Below the pieces are notes generated by a model, which made no database searches, had not been told where the DNA came from, and was given only the letters and a program-made list of their open reading frames with translations. A DNA stretch of 64,000 nt from Limnanthes douglasii subsp. nivea (lineage: Eukaryota > Streptophyta > Magnoliopsida > Brassicales > Limnanthaceae), in NCBI GenBank assembly GCA_036936605.1, contig JAUPFV010000005.1:54456742-54520741 (forward strand), read 5' to 3'. Of the stretch, positions 46,470 to 57,787 are shown in pieces; the stretch's first letter is position 1, and each line of letters opens with the position of its first letter. Made by a program: the position numbers and the translations under genes.

Positions 46470-46472
46470 TAC
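46422..46472 (-). other. Intron of the antisense gene of element B, containing (TA)n
   Basis: Minus strand starts GTAATATATA and ends CATTCTTTCAG, 51 bp, splitting a codon after its first base exactly as in element A. Most of it is a TA repeat at 46443-46469. The Ile-Tyr string read through it is not protein. Confidence 0.65.
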
Positions 46473-47043
46473 CATCAGGAACCCACGTGCGCAGCAACCG
46501 CCTCTGGTTCTCGCGGGTATAGGGTTGTCTGTTTTCCCAGTAGCCACTGATGAAAACGAACCGATGTTTCCACAATTTGTCACCTTCCAGGAAATCGTTT
46601 ATAATCTTCCAGGTATTCCCCAAAGAAGAGTAGAAGAAAGGTAACTTTGGCGATTTGGAAAGACCGGACATAGCGACGTACTCCTCCGTCGGCATAACAC
46701 GGCCAGACAACCGAGAGGCCATAATACAGGACATAAGCGTGTACCATGCATTGGGGGTTAGCTGGGACGGGAAAATACCGAGGGCCTCGAAATATTTCAC
46801 AATCTCAGGATCCAGAGGGAATCTAAGACCCCAGTTTAAGAGCTCGGTAAAGATAACTATCTCTCGAGACTTAGCATGTAATGGCGTTTCCCCAGGAACG
46901 GGAAATCGCACATTTACGCACTCTGGTATCCCCCATCGGATCAGTAGATCGGATTGCATCCCTGCGGTATATTTGGGATCAGCTTCCTCCGAGATCTTGG
47001 AACGAGCCACATCTTTGGAACGAGCCAGTATGGGGAAGTTCAA
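46473..47043 (-). pseudogene. Antisense gene of element B, exon 1 with Transposase_28-like domain
   Basis: Open from at least 47043 to the donor at 46472. Contains RWGIPECVNVRFPVPGETP, IVIFTELLNWGLRFPLDP, LTPNAWYTLMSCIMASRLSG and FVFISGYWEN, which track element A motif by motif. There is no ATG at the left end (the apparent start is TTG), and the low-complexity N-terminal part present in element A is not visible, so it is 5'-truncated or frame-shifted. Confidence 0.75.
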
Positions 47044-47538
47044 AGGAAAAGAGTCGCGGGAAGTTGAAGAGTCTCCTAGAGAGGTGTGGGATCACGCACG
47101 CTTCAAGTAAAGGAGTGACACGTGGAAGTCATTATCGGTTCCTAGAGAAATAGGTTATCATCGAGTTAGCTTCATAGGCTTGCGAGCCCCACGTGTCCAC
47201 TAGTGCTAAGAAGAAAGACAAATTACTTCACAGATGGTCCGGGTAATCCTTTAGGCCCATGATGGGCCCATCGACCAGGGCCCAATGATGTCATAAGCCC
47301 AAGGTCGAACCAACATAGACAGGATTGATTTTTTCTCCTAAGTATCGCGAGGAGTAAAACTGGGTCGGGCGTAGCTTTTCATAAAGAGATGAACTGACGG
47401 CCTCAGCAAAGTGAAGCGAGAGGTGTCCCGCGGCTAACTCGTAAAACCCGAAGCGGTTGCATTTTCACTCATGGAGGCACAGTTATCGATGCAGAAATTC
47501 GCTAGAGGATTTCCTTGCCTAGAAGAATGGAGGGCTAC

Positions 47539-47869
47539 TGATGAGGAGATAAATCACAAAGTTCAAGATTAGAAATATTAATTGTTAAGTGAAATAAATG
47601 TAATTGTCCCATTAGTGTATTTATTACTTAGTTTGAGGAGAATTTCCTTAAAGTATTAAAAGTAAGTGACCAAGTTGTAACAATGGAAAGAACACAAAGG
47701 AAATAAGTAGAGACCACCTCACCCACTATATAAGAGAACCCCCTTATTCCTCGGTGGGAAAGATTAATTTAATAAATTCTCTTTCTACTTTCTCTCTCTA
47801 CACTTTCCTCTCTAGTCACATCATACACTAGATCCAAGATTCCCTCTTTAGTCACGTTTTTACTCATCA
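47539..47869 (+). repeat. 3' LTR of element B
   Basis: 331 bp matching 38110-38438 at about 90% by eye, ending ACTCATCA. Confidence 0.92.
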
Positions 47870-47874
47870 GGTAC

Positions 47875-47897
47875 TAATAATAATAATAATAATAATA
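47875..47897. repeat. (TAA)n microsatellite
   Basis: A run of about seven AAT/TAA units immediately after element B. Confidence 0.8.
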
Positions 47898-47899
47898 AA

Positions 47900-48530
47900 C
47901 CAAACATGCAAAACTAATTTTTGGGTGGTTCAAATTATGAAAAAATTCTACGTTCACGATCAATAAATGTTTTGTTTTGTTATCATATAGATTACAAAGA
48001 AAATATTATCAAATACAACAAAACTCAATCAATTTATTTATTACAAATTGTTCACAAACTACACAAGAATATGAATCCAGAGTTTGCTATCATTTTTTAG
48101 CTCTCATACTTCACTTCTCTTTCTAGCAACTAGACGTTTTGCTTCATAAAATACAAACCTGCAAATTTATCAACGCTCAACGACCACTGCAACCCCTGTA
48201 TTGCTTCTTTAATTTATAGAATTTAGAGAAGAACCCTAGCTTTTATTTCAATCATAGGTTAGCATTTAATCAACGGTTGTCACAGAACCCTAGTTACTCA
48301 AGTGATGCTGCAGATTAAATCTTCAAAACATGAAATCTTATAAATAGAAAATTCATTTCAATTAAGAATAAAATGCAGTGTTTGAGTTAAGTAGGAAACT
48401 CATCGAAATAGAAGTCCTAGTTAAACAAATAAACTTAACAAAAAAGAAAATCCAGTTAAATAGGAAAACGCATCAAAATAGAAAATCTAGTTCATCGCCA
48501 AGTTGTTTTGTTGAATAATTACTTATAATC
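47900..48530. other. AT-rich stretch, possibly the LTR of the copia relic
   Basis: No gene. Its place directly beyond the RNase H end of the minus-strand copia relic makes a decayed 3' LTR plausible, but no matching 5' copy is seen. Confidence 0.3.
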
Positions 48531-48534
48531 TACA

Positions 48535-51500
48535 CTTACCAACTCTCTATCTATGCTTATAGTAAGTTACCCCTTAGTGTCATACTTTTTAGATACCAGT
48601 TCACCTGCATCACATACTTGCACAAGTCTCATGTAGTTCGATAGCCTTGAAATCGAAAATACTTTGGTCAAAGCATCTGAAGGATTTTCCTCGCTAGTAA
48701 TCTTAGCCACCTTCACTTGCTCTCTCTCCACCACGTATCAGATGAAGTGCAACTTGATTAAATGAAGAGCACTAGTATTTTCACATAACATAATCACATT
48801 TTTCTCTATACTAATGAGTTTACTCAACATTCCCTTCATCCAAATAGTTTCATTCGTAGCTTATATACCAGCCATATATTCAGATTTCGTGGATGGCAAT
48901 GCAACATTTTTTTATACACAAGAATCCAGCTAACCAATTATCTAAGTACATTAAACAAATAACCCAAAGTAAACTCTTTTGTGTTAACGAAGCCTGTATA
49001 ATTAGAGTCCACATACCCTTTCAGCACTATATCAGTCGTATCCTTCTTATTGTAATACAACCCTACAACAGCCCAACCTTTCAAGTATCTCATGAGCTAC
49101 TTGAATGCATGCTAATGCGGATTTCTTGGATTAGACATGAATCTTCTCCAAACAATTACGATATAGGAAAGATTAGGTCTCGTGTAAATCATAACATACA
49201 TAACACTACCAATAACATTGACATAAATTTTCTCCAGCAAATACTTCTTTTATGCAGTTTTGGTTGGTGCTTGAGTGAGACTAAGTTTGAATTGGGCACT
49301 AATAAGAGTTTCAACCTCTTTGGATTCAGACATAAAGAACTTCCATAGGACCTTATGTATATATTCTTATTGAGATAAGCATAAATACGCCTTCTGTATA
49401 TTCCTCTTGATATCAACACTAAATATCCTCCTATTTTTTCTCATATCCTTCATCTCAAACTCTTATTCAATTTATTATTAACCATTTCAATCTTCTTCCT
49501 ATCTATTCTAGCTATAAGGATAAAAACCATATACAATAGCAGTAAGATTTTTTTGTCCATGTGTGTTTTTGTCCTTATGACCTTATGTAGATATTCTTGC
49601 TCAGATAAGAATAAATACCCATTTGGCATATTCCTCTTGATATCAACACAAAGTATCTCATAAAATTTCCCATATTTGTTATGTCAAACTCTCATTTTAG
49701 TTGAGTCTTCACCATTTGTATATTCTTCTTATATTTTCCACCTATAGGGATATCATCCACATATAATATCAGTAAGGTTAGTCTGTGCATGCATGTTTCT
49801 TTATTCCAATAGACATAGTATTCATAGCAATTACGGTTGTACCTGATGGATCTTATAAAGCATGAAATCTTTTGATTATACTATTTTGGAGATTGTTTCA
49901 GCCAATAAAGAGGTTTCTTCAACAAACACACATCTCAACCCTTCTATTCTTTAATCTTTTTTTAGTGAAACATGTAGATTTTCTCTTCCAATTCTTTATG
50001 TAGGAAGAAAGTAATAATATCCAACTAACTTAACATTAGATCAAATCTAGCAATAATTGAACGTGAAACCTTGATTGAGGTTTGTTTCACAACTGATACA
50101 TACATATTATTGCAATAAACACCATTCTTTTGCGTAAAGTCCTTAGCCACCAACCTAGTCTTGTATCTGGGTAACTCGAAACCATGGATATATGGCTTTA
50201 TCTTAAATGTCTATTTACTCCCAACAAGCTTGTGACCCTTTATTTGCTTTACAAAAATCCAGATGCCCATCTTATTAAGAGATTTCAGTGCTTCATTCAT
50301 GATCATAAGCCAATATTCTTTATAACTTTACTTTATAGCACCGTAATAGCGTTCTGGTTCAAGAACGTATCTATATATATCAATAGAAAAAAAAACCCAA
50401 TAATATCAGTAAAATGATACCTCTATGGTAGCCTGTTTGGTTTCATTTCTCTATTTCTTTCTAATTGATAGATATCAAGCTCATGTTGCTCTCCAGTATG
50501 ATCATTCGAAGACCGTGGAACACCAGACCCACTATCATGTTCGACCACATTCAATGGTTGAGCTTCTTCTACCTGAGTTGAAGTTGTATTAGGCCTCAAA
50601 TCATCTTTGGCAAAAGCATTTGCAACCTCACTCTCTACATCAGATACATCATCAAATTTGCATATCTTCTTGGGAGAACTACGAGTTTCCACCACCTTCT
50701 AGTTTGGTATTCTCCCCTCATTGAAAACCACGTTGATGCCTATCAAAGCTTTTTGACATCAAAGTTCAAGACATCACAACCTACACAACTTTACTCATTA
50801 TGGATAACATATTAACAAACATTTTAGTACCCTTGGTTGAAGCTTATCCTACTTCACATGTGCATAGGCAGGATATACAAACAATATCAAATGTTTCAGC
50901 TTAGGTTTAACTCCAATCTAAGCCTTTTGAGGATAGAGAAACTTTAGAGCCTTGGATGGACTCATGTTGATGATATATGCAGTCTTAGTCACAACTTCTC
51001 CCCGGAATATTCATTTCATTCCAGTTTTTTGTAGCATACACCTAACCCTTTGTAGAAAGGTTCGGTTCATTGTTCAATGAAGCCCGTTTTGTTTGGGAGT
51101 CACTCATGGTTTGGTGTCTAGTAATTCCAAACTTCGTATAGTAGCTAGTGAACTCATTGTTCACATATTCTAACCCATTATTAGTCCAAAACTTTGTCAT
51201 CAATGTTCTTTTCTGATTCTCTACAAAAGTCTTCTAGTTCCTAAAGATATCAAATGTTTCATATTTGATCTTTAACAGTATTACACATACTTTTCTAGAA
51301 CAAGCACACAATTAGTTTTATGGTTATTATACATAAACTTGGCCATTTGCTTTTACCCAATACATAATTTTAAAAAACCTAACTTCCAAGCTATGTTACC
51401 ATCCAATAACCCATGTTTGATAAGTTCACTTAATCCTTTTTTCACTCAAGTAACTTACTGAAGATTCCAAAACCTGGTTGAATCGTTCTCTAGACTAGAC

Positions 51501-52060
51501 ACAAGCCTTAGCACTACATTTCTTTCAAGAACTAGAACTTCATCAATCATATAGTCATTTATAACAACCGGTGAGTCCTGCATAACCATAAGTCTGTCAT
51601 CTCCATCTTTATATATAAATATTTCATCATCTCACATCCCAATAGATAGAACGTTTTATTTGACTCTGGGTACGCACTTTATGTTGTTAATAAATATCTG
51701 AACTCATCTAAACAACTTGAGTTGAACAGATCTTATCCCTCCGACAACACAAGATTCATCATTCCATATGATGACCGTTTCAACTTTAAACAATTGTAAG
51801 TTTCAAATCAATGTTTATTGGAAGTCGTGTGGAACTATGCGTCAAAATCCAACATTGTTTATCGTTGTACCTACCAGAAGAAATTACCATTAACTCATTA
51901 GCATACTCACAGTCATCCGATACTATTGCAGCATCTCCAGCTTCGGCTTTCGAATTACTATTACCCTTTACTTTTTTGGGGAAAATCCTACTAATATGTT
52001 ATTTCTTCTTGCATGTCCAACATGTTACTTTGGAACCCACCGCAAGCTTCATTGACCTAA
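48535..52060 (-). mobile_element. Ty1/copia retrotransposon relic, minus strand
   Basis: In minus-strand order: a gag zinc-knuckle remnant (CWTCKKK, near 52020, with a stop), an integrase remnant near 51130-50880 (HQTMSDSQTKRASLN and a KALDW-type end), RT with the copia-type LYVDDI near 49755, a conserved MYVMIYTRPN block near 49190, and an RNase H end near 48760-48590 (EREQVKVAKITSEENPSDAL). The order integrase before RT is diagnostic for copia. Stops and frame changes throughout; no intact LTR pair. Confidence 0.82.
49351..49808 (-). repeat. 229-bp tandem duplication in the copia RT
   Basis: 49351-49579 and 49580-49808 are direct, diverged copies (CCTTATGTAKATATTCTT start; CAGTAAG...GTCCATGTG end). 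Only the second retains YVDD; the first has a damaged equivalent. Confidence 0.65.
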
Positions 52061-52189
52061 AAATAGCAAATGAGGCTAAAACCCCAAACTTGGTTGATCA
52101 GAGAGATAAGATTATCAATGATACTGGAGACAAACGAGTGACTATCTGCTTAAAATGGTTTCGAGTTTTACGATTGCTTCCTTGATTAA

Positions 52190-52413
52190 GGGCTCGAGCC
52201 ATTCCAGAAAAAGGTTCCCGACTTCAGGTTTGGGGGTGATATCGAGGAGGAAGAGGTGGCCAGATATGTTAAAGATACGGAGGACTCAACTTTCTCTAAG
52301 GCTAGGACTATGGGCATACTAGCTAATGTTGATGCTCTCACCAATCCTGACATTTTCCCTCCATGCCACCAAAACATAGCCACTGAGGATGGTAACAATG
52401 ATATTCCGCATAA
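52190..52413 (+). CDS. Short open stretch of unknown origin
   Basis: Plus frame without ATG: about 74 codons with KKVPDFRFGGDIEEEEVARY and ending at a TGA near 52411. Codon use and composition look coding, unlike the surroundings. I do not recognise it. It may be the tail exon of a decayed gene or of another retroelement ORF; the minus-strand ORF over it is a shadow. Confidence 0.3.
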
Positions 52414-52419
52414 GTGATT

Positions 52420-54040
52420 GCCTTAAATTTTTTAACTTTTTCCTTAGTTTACCGCATTTGTTTCCCTACTTATTAAAACTCAATTCCCTAAAAGTCCATG
52501 GAATTTTATTGTATTTTTACCTCATTACTTGAGACATCTCTAGACTTTGGTATGCTTGGGTGTTTTTTGTATTTTTTGAAGTTCTCTATATTTATATTCT
52601 TCACTTATTTCCCTTACTTATTGTCTATTATTTTAATCCTCAACTCTACCCAGTGTAGAGGTGATCAATCTATACACTTTCAAAAATATATTGACCAATA
52701 TAAAGCTCTCTAACCAACTACGGTTGGAACATTTTATGAGGGCCAGATCGAACCCAACCAAAAGCTAAGATTAATAAAGAGCTTTATTGAGTAAACAAGG
52801 TTGAATCATTCTACGATAGTCTGATCAAACTGAGCCGAAAAATTATATCAGTCTATAGATATATTGACCAACTATGGTTAGAGTATTTTACGAATAATAT
52901 AAAATTGACAAACAAATCAGTTAACAGTTTCACGGTTTATAAAATACTTAATCGATGAATTAATAATTTTCTAAATCTATTAAATTAGATTAAAATTATC
53001 AAAACATATCATTCGCATAATATATTTTGATCATTTTAATAAAATAATAACGTTCCGATTTTTTAGATTTTCTTTTTAAAATTAACATAATTGAATTAAA
53101 AAAATCCAAATACACCATTCACACCAGTTTATTTTAAAATAGGCTCAAATTATATTCACCCAAAAGTATCTCACTTTATTTAAAGTTCACCCAAAAGTAT
53201 TATTTTATCACCCAACCACTTGACAAAAATACAACTATTGAACTATATAAAGATATTTTTATCTTTTATAAAATTATCATTATTCTAATTTCAAAATTTA
53301 TGTTTTATTCTCTCTTATTTATCTCATCTTCTCTTTAGTTCTTCAACTCTTACCATTTTCAAACTATGAAAACCCAACTCCGGCAACCTAAAATACTGAA
53401 TAATAATAGTGAAAATTCGGATCTATTTAAAGAGTTCACTAAATAAGTTTTCTATAACTTCTTTTTAGTTTATGCGCTCTTGATTTTGTGCTTAGTTTAT
53501 TTGTTCAATTTATGTATATAATTGTTATTATATAGTTTAGAAGTGTTGGTGGATATGAACTTTGTTAAATGGGTCGGATTTAAGGATTAAGGTTTATCAT
53601 TTTTAATTTAAATATATATGTTTTTGGTTTTCTTCTTTGATTTTTTGGTTTTCTTCTATGCACCATCGAGACAATTTTCTTCGCAGTGGTGTTGACCTTA
53701 TCATCCGTTAAACTAGTTTTTCCTAACCTAACTTAATGTTTTTACCTTAAATTACTTTAATATATTTGTTTTACAATTGTGTTTGTTGTTTTTGTTCGTG
53801 TTTATTTCATATTATTATTTGTCTGGATTTTATTCTTTAACTCATGTTATCAGATAGATGGAGAGACCATTTGTGACCAGAAAGATTAATGTAAATAAAT
53901 AATAAAGACATTTCGGTGTATTCCACTTCTTGAGGATTATTTTTGAAGTCATGTTTAAGCTCAATCCGACTATTCTCGAATTCATATTATGTGTGCGAGT
54001 ATCTTATCTTATTCTACGAAAATATAAAAGTATCGTGAAC
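52420..54040. other. AT-rich intergenic stretch
   Basis: No credible gene. Short ORFs here are hydrophobic, T-rich and lack any recognisable domain. Confidence 0.4.
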
Positions 54041-54049
54041 TTTTCTCTT

Positions 54050-54840
54050 TTTCATGTACTTCTTCTTTATACTCGAAAGAACAATCATGTTAATGTGTCA
54101 TCGAAAAATCATGTAAATAGTTTTTTGGAACACTTATTCGAGAGCATTCATCAGCGCTAAGTCTATATCCGTCAAAACCACGGAAGGTTCCTCAATGTCG
54201 TTAGATACAGTCAACGATTTCAAACAATCTAATGCCCACTTAAAATTGTTAACTTTCTCCCGAGACATAAATGCAAATGCAACATAACAAGTCAAACAAG
54301 TGGAGGTTACTACAACGATCTCAAATGAAGACATCGTGTACCTTATTGTCTTGTAAGTTCAATCCATTATTAATACTTTTAAAAATGTTTGTAACAAATC
54401 CAATTTAACCGAGTGCGCAAAGAAAATATCAATAATGACATGACTTTCATATTTGCTAGATTTATACCATTCAAAATAATGATACCTTTTGATCTCGCCT
54501 AACAAGTATTGCAAATCTGGCCGACCACGTTTGCCCAATATCTGATGTTTTTGTAGAGCATTGTATATATAGTGAAAATGGACAAAAAATTGTTCAACTT
54601 TTTACTCGATTTAAAACATTTCGAGTGTGAGTTGCAATGAAGGTAGAATGTCCTACAAATTCAAAGTTTTTTTTAGTCAAACGTCTCACGCACAAATAAA
54701 TTTCTAAATGTTTAGCATTTGAATGGTTGTCATCCCATATATAACATTTAAAGACTATTCATCTTGAGTTACAATAGTATCCTTCAAACTAAAAAAGGTA
54801 TCCACAATTTTTTATCCAGTGGACTTTTGCTTAAGATATT
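54050..54840 (-). pseudogene. MULE/FAR1-type transposase relic, minus strand
   Basis: Reading minus from 54840: YNALQKHQILGKRGRPDLQY-type segment (about 54560-54510), GEIKRYHYFEWYKSSKY, then SSFEIVVVTSTCLTCYVAF (54334 onward), EKVNNFKWALDCLKSL and VVLTDIDLALMNALE ending at 54134. The order and motifs match the plus-strand relic at 15.3-16.7 kb and the open gene at 63.3 kb. Frame is kept over 54134-54334 and broken elsewhere. Confidence 0.78.
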
Positions 54841-54938
54841 TTACAGGTACCGCCCGACCAGACCATTCAGACATCTTGGATATACTTAAGATATTTTACA
54901 GGTACCGCCCGACCAGACCATTCAGACATCTTGCATTT
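54830..54938. repeat. 55-bp direct duplication
   Basis: CTTAAGATATTTTACAGGTA starts both copies at 54830 and 54885; about 49 bases are identical. Both include GTACCGCCCGACCAGACC, locally GC-rich. Confidence 0.9.
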
Positions 54939-54939
54939 A

Positions 54940-55780
54940 AATTATATTCTAGGATTCTTTCTACTAATCAGAACATCACAAAGCTTTATGTTAATAATTA
55001 ACCCGTGTTGTTTCCCGGATTTATTAACCCACTAAAACAATTTGTCTAATGTATAATATTGCGTTGTGAAAAACACATCACTATAGTCCGTAGTGAAATC
55101 TTTTGCATTTCGATTTGTATAATTTTCCTCTTGCAATTTCAAAATATATGATACTGAAAATAAATAAACAAAATATAAACCCGAAGTTTAGTAAAAAAAC
55201 ATAGACCAAAAGCTAAAAAATGCATCGCCTTTTGAACCAGGGAAACGACAGTTCGATCCTAAAAATGTCGAGGATACGATGGAGCCTACCAGCGGTGTAG
55301 AGCTACTGTATCGTCGGTCAAATGATCGGCATCACCGGTAGACCCTACGCACCGACGGTGCGTACCCCTAACGAGATAAAATTAAATATTCTAAATTAGT
55401 GTTTTATCTCATTCTCTGACGATTCTAACTATATTACCGATGCTTTTACCTCATTCTTTAACTTTACATCTATCAATAAATTAAAATCATTTTCTATTTT
55501 GTTAGTTAATGTTGAATATATATTTTGTTTTGTATTTGATCCCATTATATTGTTGATATGTTTCTATTAAATGTGAAAATATGATTAGTAAAAAAAATTC
55601 ATTAATAAATAGTATTGTAAATAAATTGATTAATGAGGTTATTTTAGGTAGAAAAAAGTCAAACCCTTGATATTTTTTTATGAAAAAAAGTTATGCTTAA
55701 AAAAGGGAGGATTACACTTATATATAAAATCGAGCAAACAAGTGTACACATTCTCGTTCTTTTATTTTTTTTAAAGTTAA
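54940..55780. other. AT-rich stretch with a short perfect palindrome
   Basis: ACGCACCGACGGTGCGT-type dyad at about 55347-55364. No gene seen. Confidence 0.4.
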
Positions 55781-55789
55781 AATGTTAAA

Positions 55790-56468
55790 GGGGCATATCT
55801 TTTAAACCGTAACTCGGAAAAATAAATCAAAAATACCATTGGTTTTGTTTTTTAAAACGAACAAAACTAGATTCATTTACAATATGTTTTAAAATTTTCA
55901 TATGTCTGATTTCTCATTATATGGTTTCACATCTATCATGTACTTGGTTTCGCATCTAGCATCTATATAATCAATCATAGTTGGCAATGTTTAGCATTTG
56001 TCGTATTTTCCTCGTTTAGCATCTATCATATTTTCCTGGTTTCATATCTAGCATCTATTAAAGTTTGTATGGTTTAACATCTACCATAATTGGTATGGTT
56101 TCACATCTATCGTAATTGGCCTCGTTTCGTATCTATCATAATTGGTCTCGTTTAACATCTATCATAATTGGCCTGGTTTAACATCTATCATAATTGGCCT
56201 AGTTTAGCATCTATTATAATCGGAATAGTTTAGCATCTATCATAGTTGACATGCTTTAGCATCCATCATAATTGACACAAAAAAACATCGAATTACCCGT
56301 AAAACATCGAGCTTTATATGAATCTACAAACAATTTAATTTCTTAATTCTTATTTTTTTTGGGTTGAGTTAAAAAAATATTATCATAAATTTTTGAAATT
56401 TGTGTTTTACAAAAATTTAAAAAATTTAATTAAAAAAAACCCACTAGTTTTATCATTTTCGAAACAAG
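55790..56468. mobile_element. Inverted-repeat element with internal minisatellite (copy 2)
   Basis: The left end (55835-55890: AACGAACAAAACTAGATTCA) closely matches the ends of the element at 22.5-23.2 kb. The right end (about 56441-56466: ACTAGTTTTATCATTTTCG) is an inverted, more decayed match. Between them is a minisatellite at about 55930-56285 with a 26-bp unit (TTGGCCTAGTTTAGCATCTA plus TCATAA). Confidence 0.55.
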
Positions 56469-56570
56469 GGCGTTGGTTTGCAGGCTATCGCGTCAGACTG
56501 AGGGTTTACCCAGTGCGCACATTGCATTCTAAGTAGCGGCTGCGGGTTCCCTCCGAAAAAAAATGCCTCA
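56455..56570 (+). mobile_element. SINE-like fragment
   Basis: GGTTTGCAGGCTATCGCGTC, GGGTTTACCCAGTGCGCAC and GTAGCGGCTGCGGGTTCCC, followed by an A-run, match my memory of tRNA-derived plant SINEs (Au-like), including a B-box-like GGTTCCCTCC. It abuts the right end of the inverted-repeat element. Confidence 0.55.
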
Positions 56571-57600
56571 CATCATCAATCATCTTTTGCATTGATCACA
56601 TGTAAATGATAAATAAATAGGAGAAGAGAAACCCTCTCTCTCAAAAACTTTTCTATAAATACTAAATACTTTAGTCAAATAGTTCTTTCTATAAATACAT
56701 AAAAATATGAATACTAAGCTGATTATATTTTTGCTTTTGGATCTTAAATGGTGGCTAGGAACTTTAGTTAGTGATCGAAATCGATCATATATATATATAT
56801 AAAAAAAAATCACAGCTGTTTTTTTTTTATCAAAACAACTCACTTATGTTAATCTAGTTTGACATATTTGATCATTTTTTTTGTCTCGATTTGCATATGA
56901 GTTCATCGGTGGATAACTACGGTTGCAACAAATACATTTGTATTTTCAATACACAACCTGTAAAACTATCCAGGATAGTGGTTTTCCGTTGTCAAAACAG
57001 TCATCAGAAAATTATAGGCGGAATATAGTTTAGTTTATCGCTAACAAAGTATTCAATTAAAGAAGATATCAAACTATCGATGAATGTAATTTTATTAAGC
57101 ATCTTAATAATAAGAATTTATAATCTAAACCTTTTACATTATAGTACCAAATAGGATTTATAATCTAATTTGGTATTTAATAAAAGTTACAAATTTATTT
57201 CATACATTCTAGAAATTTATGATAAAAATAAAAAGTATTCAACAAAATGATAAAAAAAAAAGCAAAATATATTGATCCTCAAGAAATTCGACCCAAAATT
57301 ATTTAAAATGTAATAATTGCCAAAACTAATCAGCTCACTGGACGCTGATAACAAGAGCGGTTTATTCAAGAAAATAAAGTCCCAGATGACTCAAAACAAT
57401 GGTACAAATAGAACAGACACTAAATTGGTAATCACGGCACACAGGTAAAGAGACCACTTTTATTTCATGTGAGTTCCATAAACTTCACAACTTAAAGATA
57501 TCAACACACAGAAAAAGAAAAAAAAGGATCCTAGTGTAACACAGTTCCACAGGTAGTAGAATATTGTTAGAAACAAAATAATTTTAAATTAAAAATCAGG
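56571..57600. other. AT-rich intergenic stretch
   Basis: Contains a short (AT)n at 56789-56800. No gene seen. The 3' untranslated region of the hydrolase gene probably begins within 57600-57787. Confidence 0.4.
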
Positions 57601-57787
57601 TAACAACAATTTATGGACCTTATGTCCCTGCAACTAAAACCTCTCTTCTTTGACTACCCAAAAAGAATCTAGGAATACATGCAAGTCCCCTCAGCTCAAA
57701 AACGAAATAAGGATAGAGAGATTGCAGCATGGTACTTTCTAAAATATCTGATACGGCGTAAAGAATATGATCACCAGACTCTTACTC

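Larger units (their letters stand above)
38110..47869 (+). mobile_element. Ty3/gypsy LTR retrotransposon, Tat-type, old (element B)
   Basis: 9.8 kb with TG...CA LTRs that differ at roughly one in ten sites by eye, so older than element A. Sense gag-protease-RT-two RNase H-integrase in many broken frames, a 96-bp tandem array after pol, then an antisense gene. Domain sequences are clearly homologous to element A but LTRs are not. Flanks CGTAT and GGTAC share only three of five bases, so the duplication has decayed or a boundary is a few bases off. Confidence 0.92.

Noticed and set aside
46395..46583. Ile-Tyr repeat peptide in minus-strand frames of element B
   Set aside because: It is the translation of a TA microsatellite in an intron with donor and acceptor on either side.
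54940..55440. GCACCGACGGTGC palindrome as a terminator or regulatory hairpin
   Set aside because: No gene ends or starts next to it; similar words at 16.68 kb are not in equivalent places.
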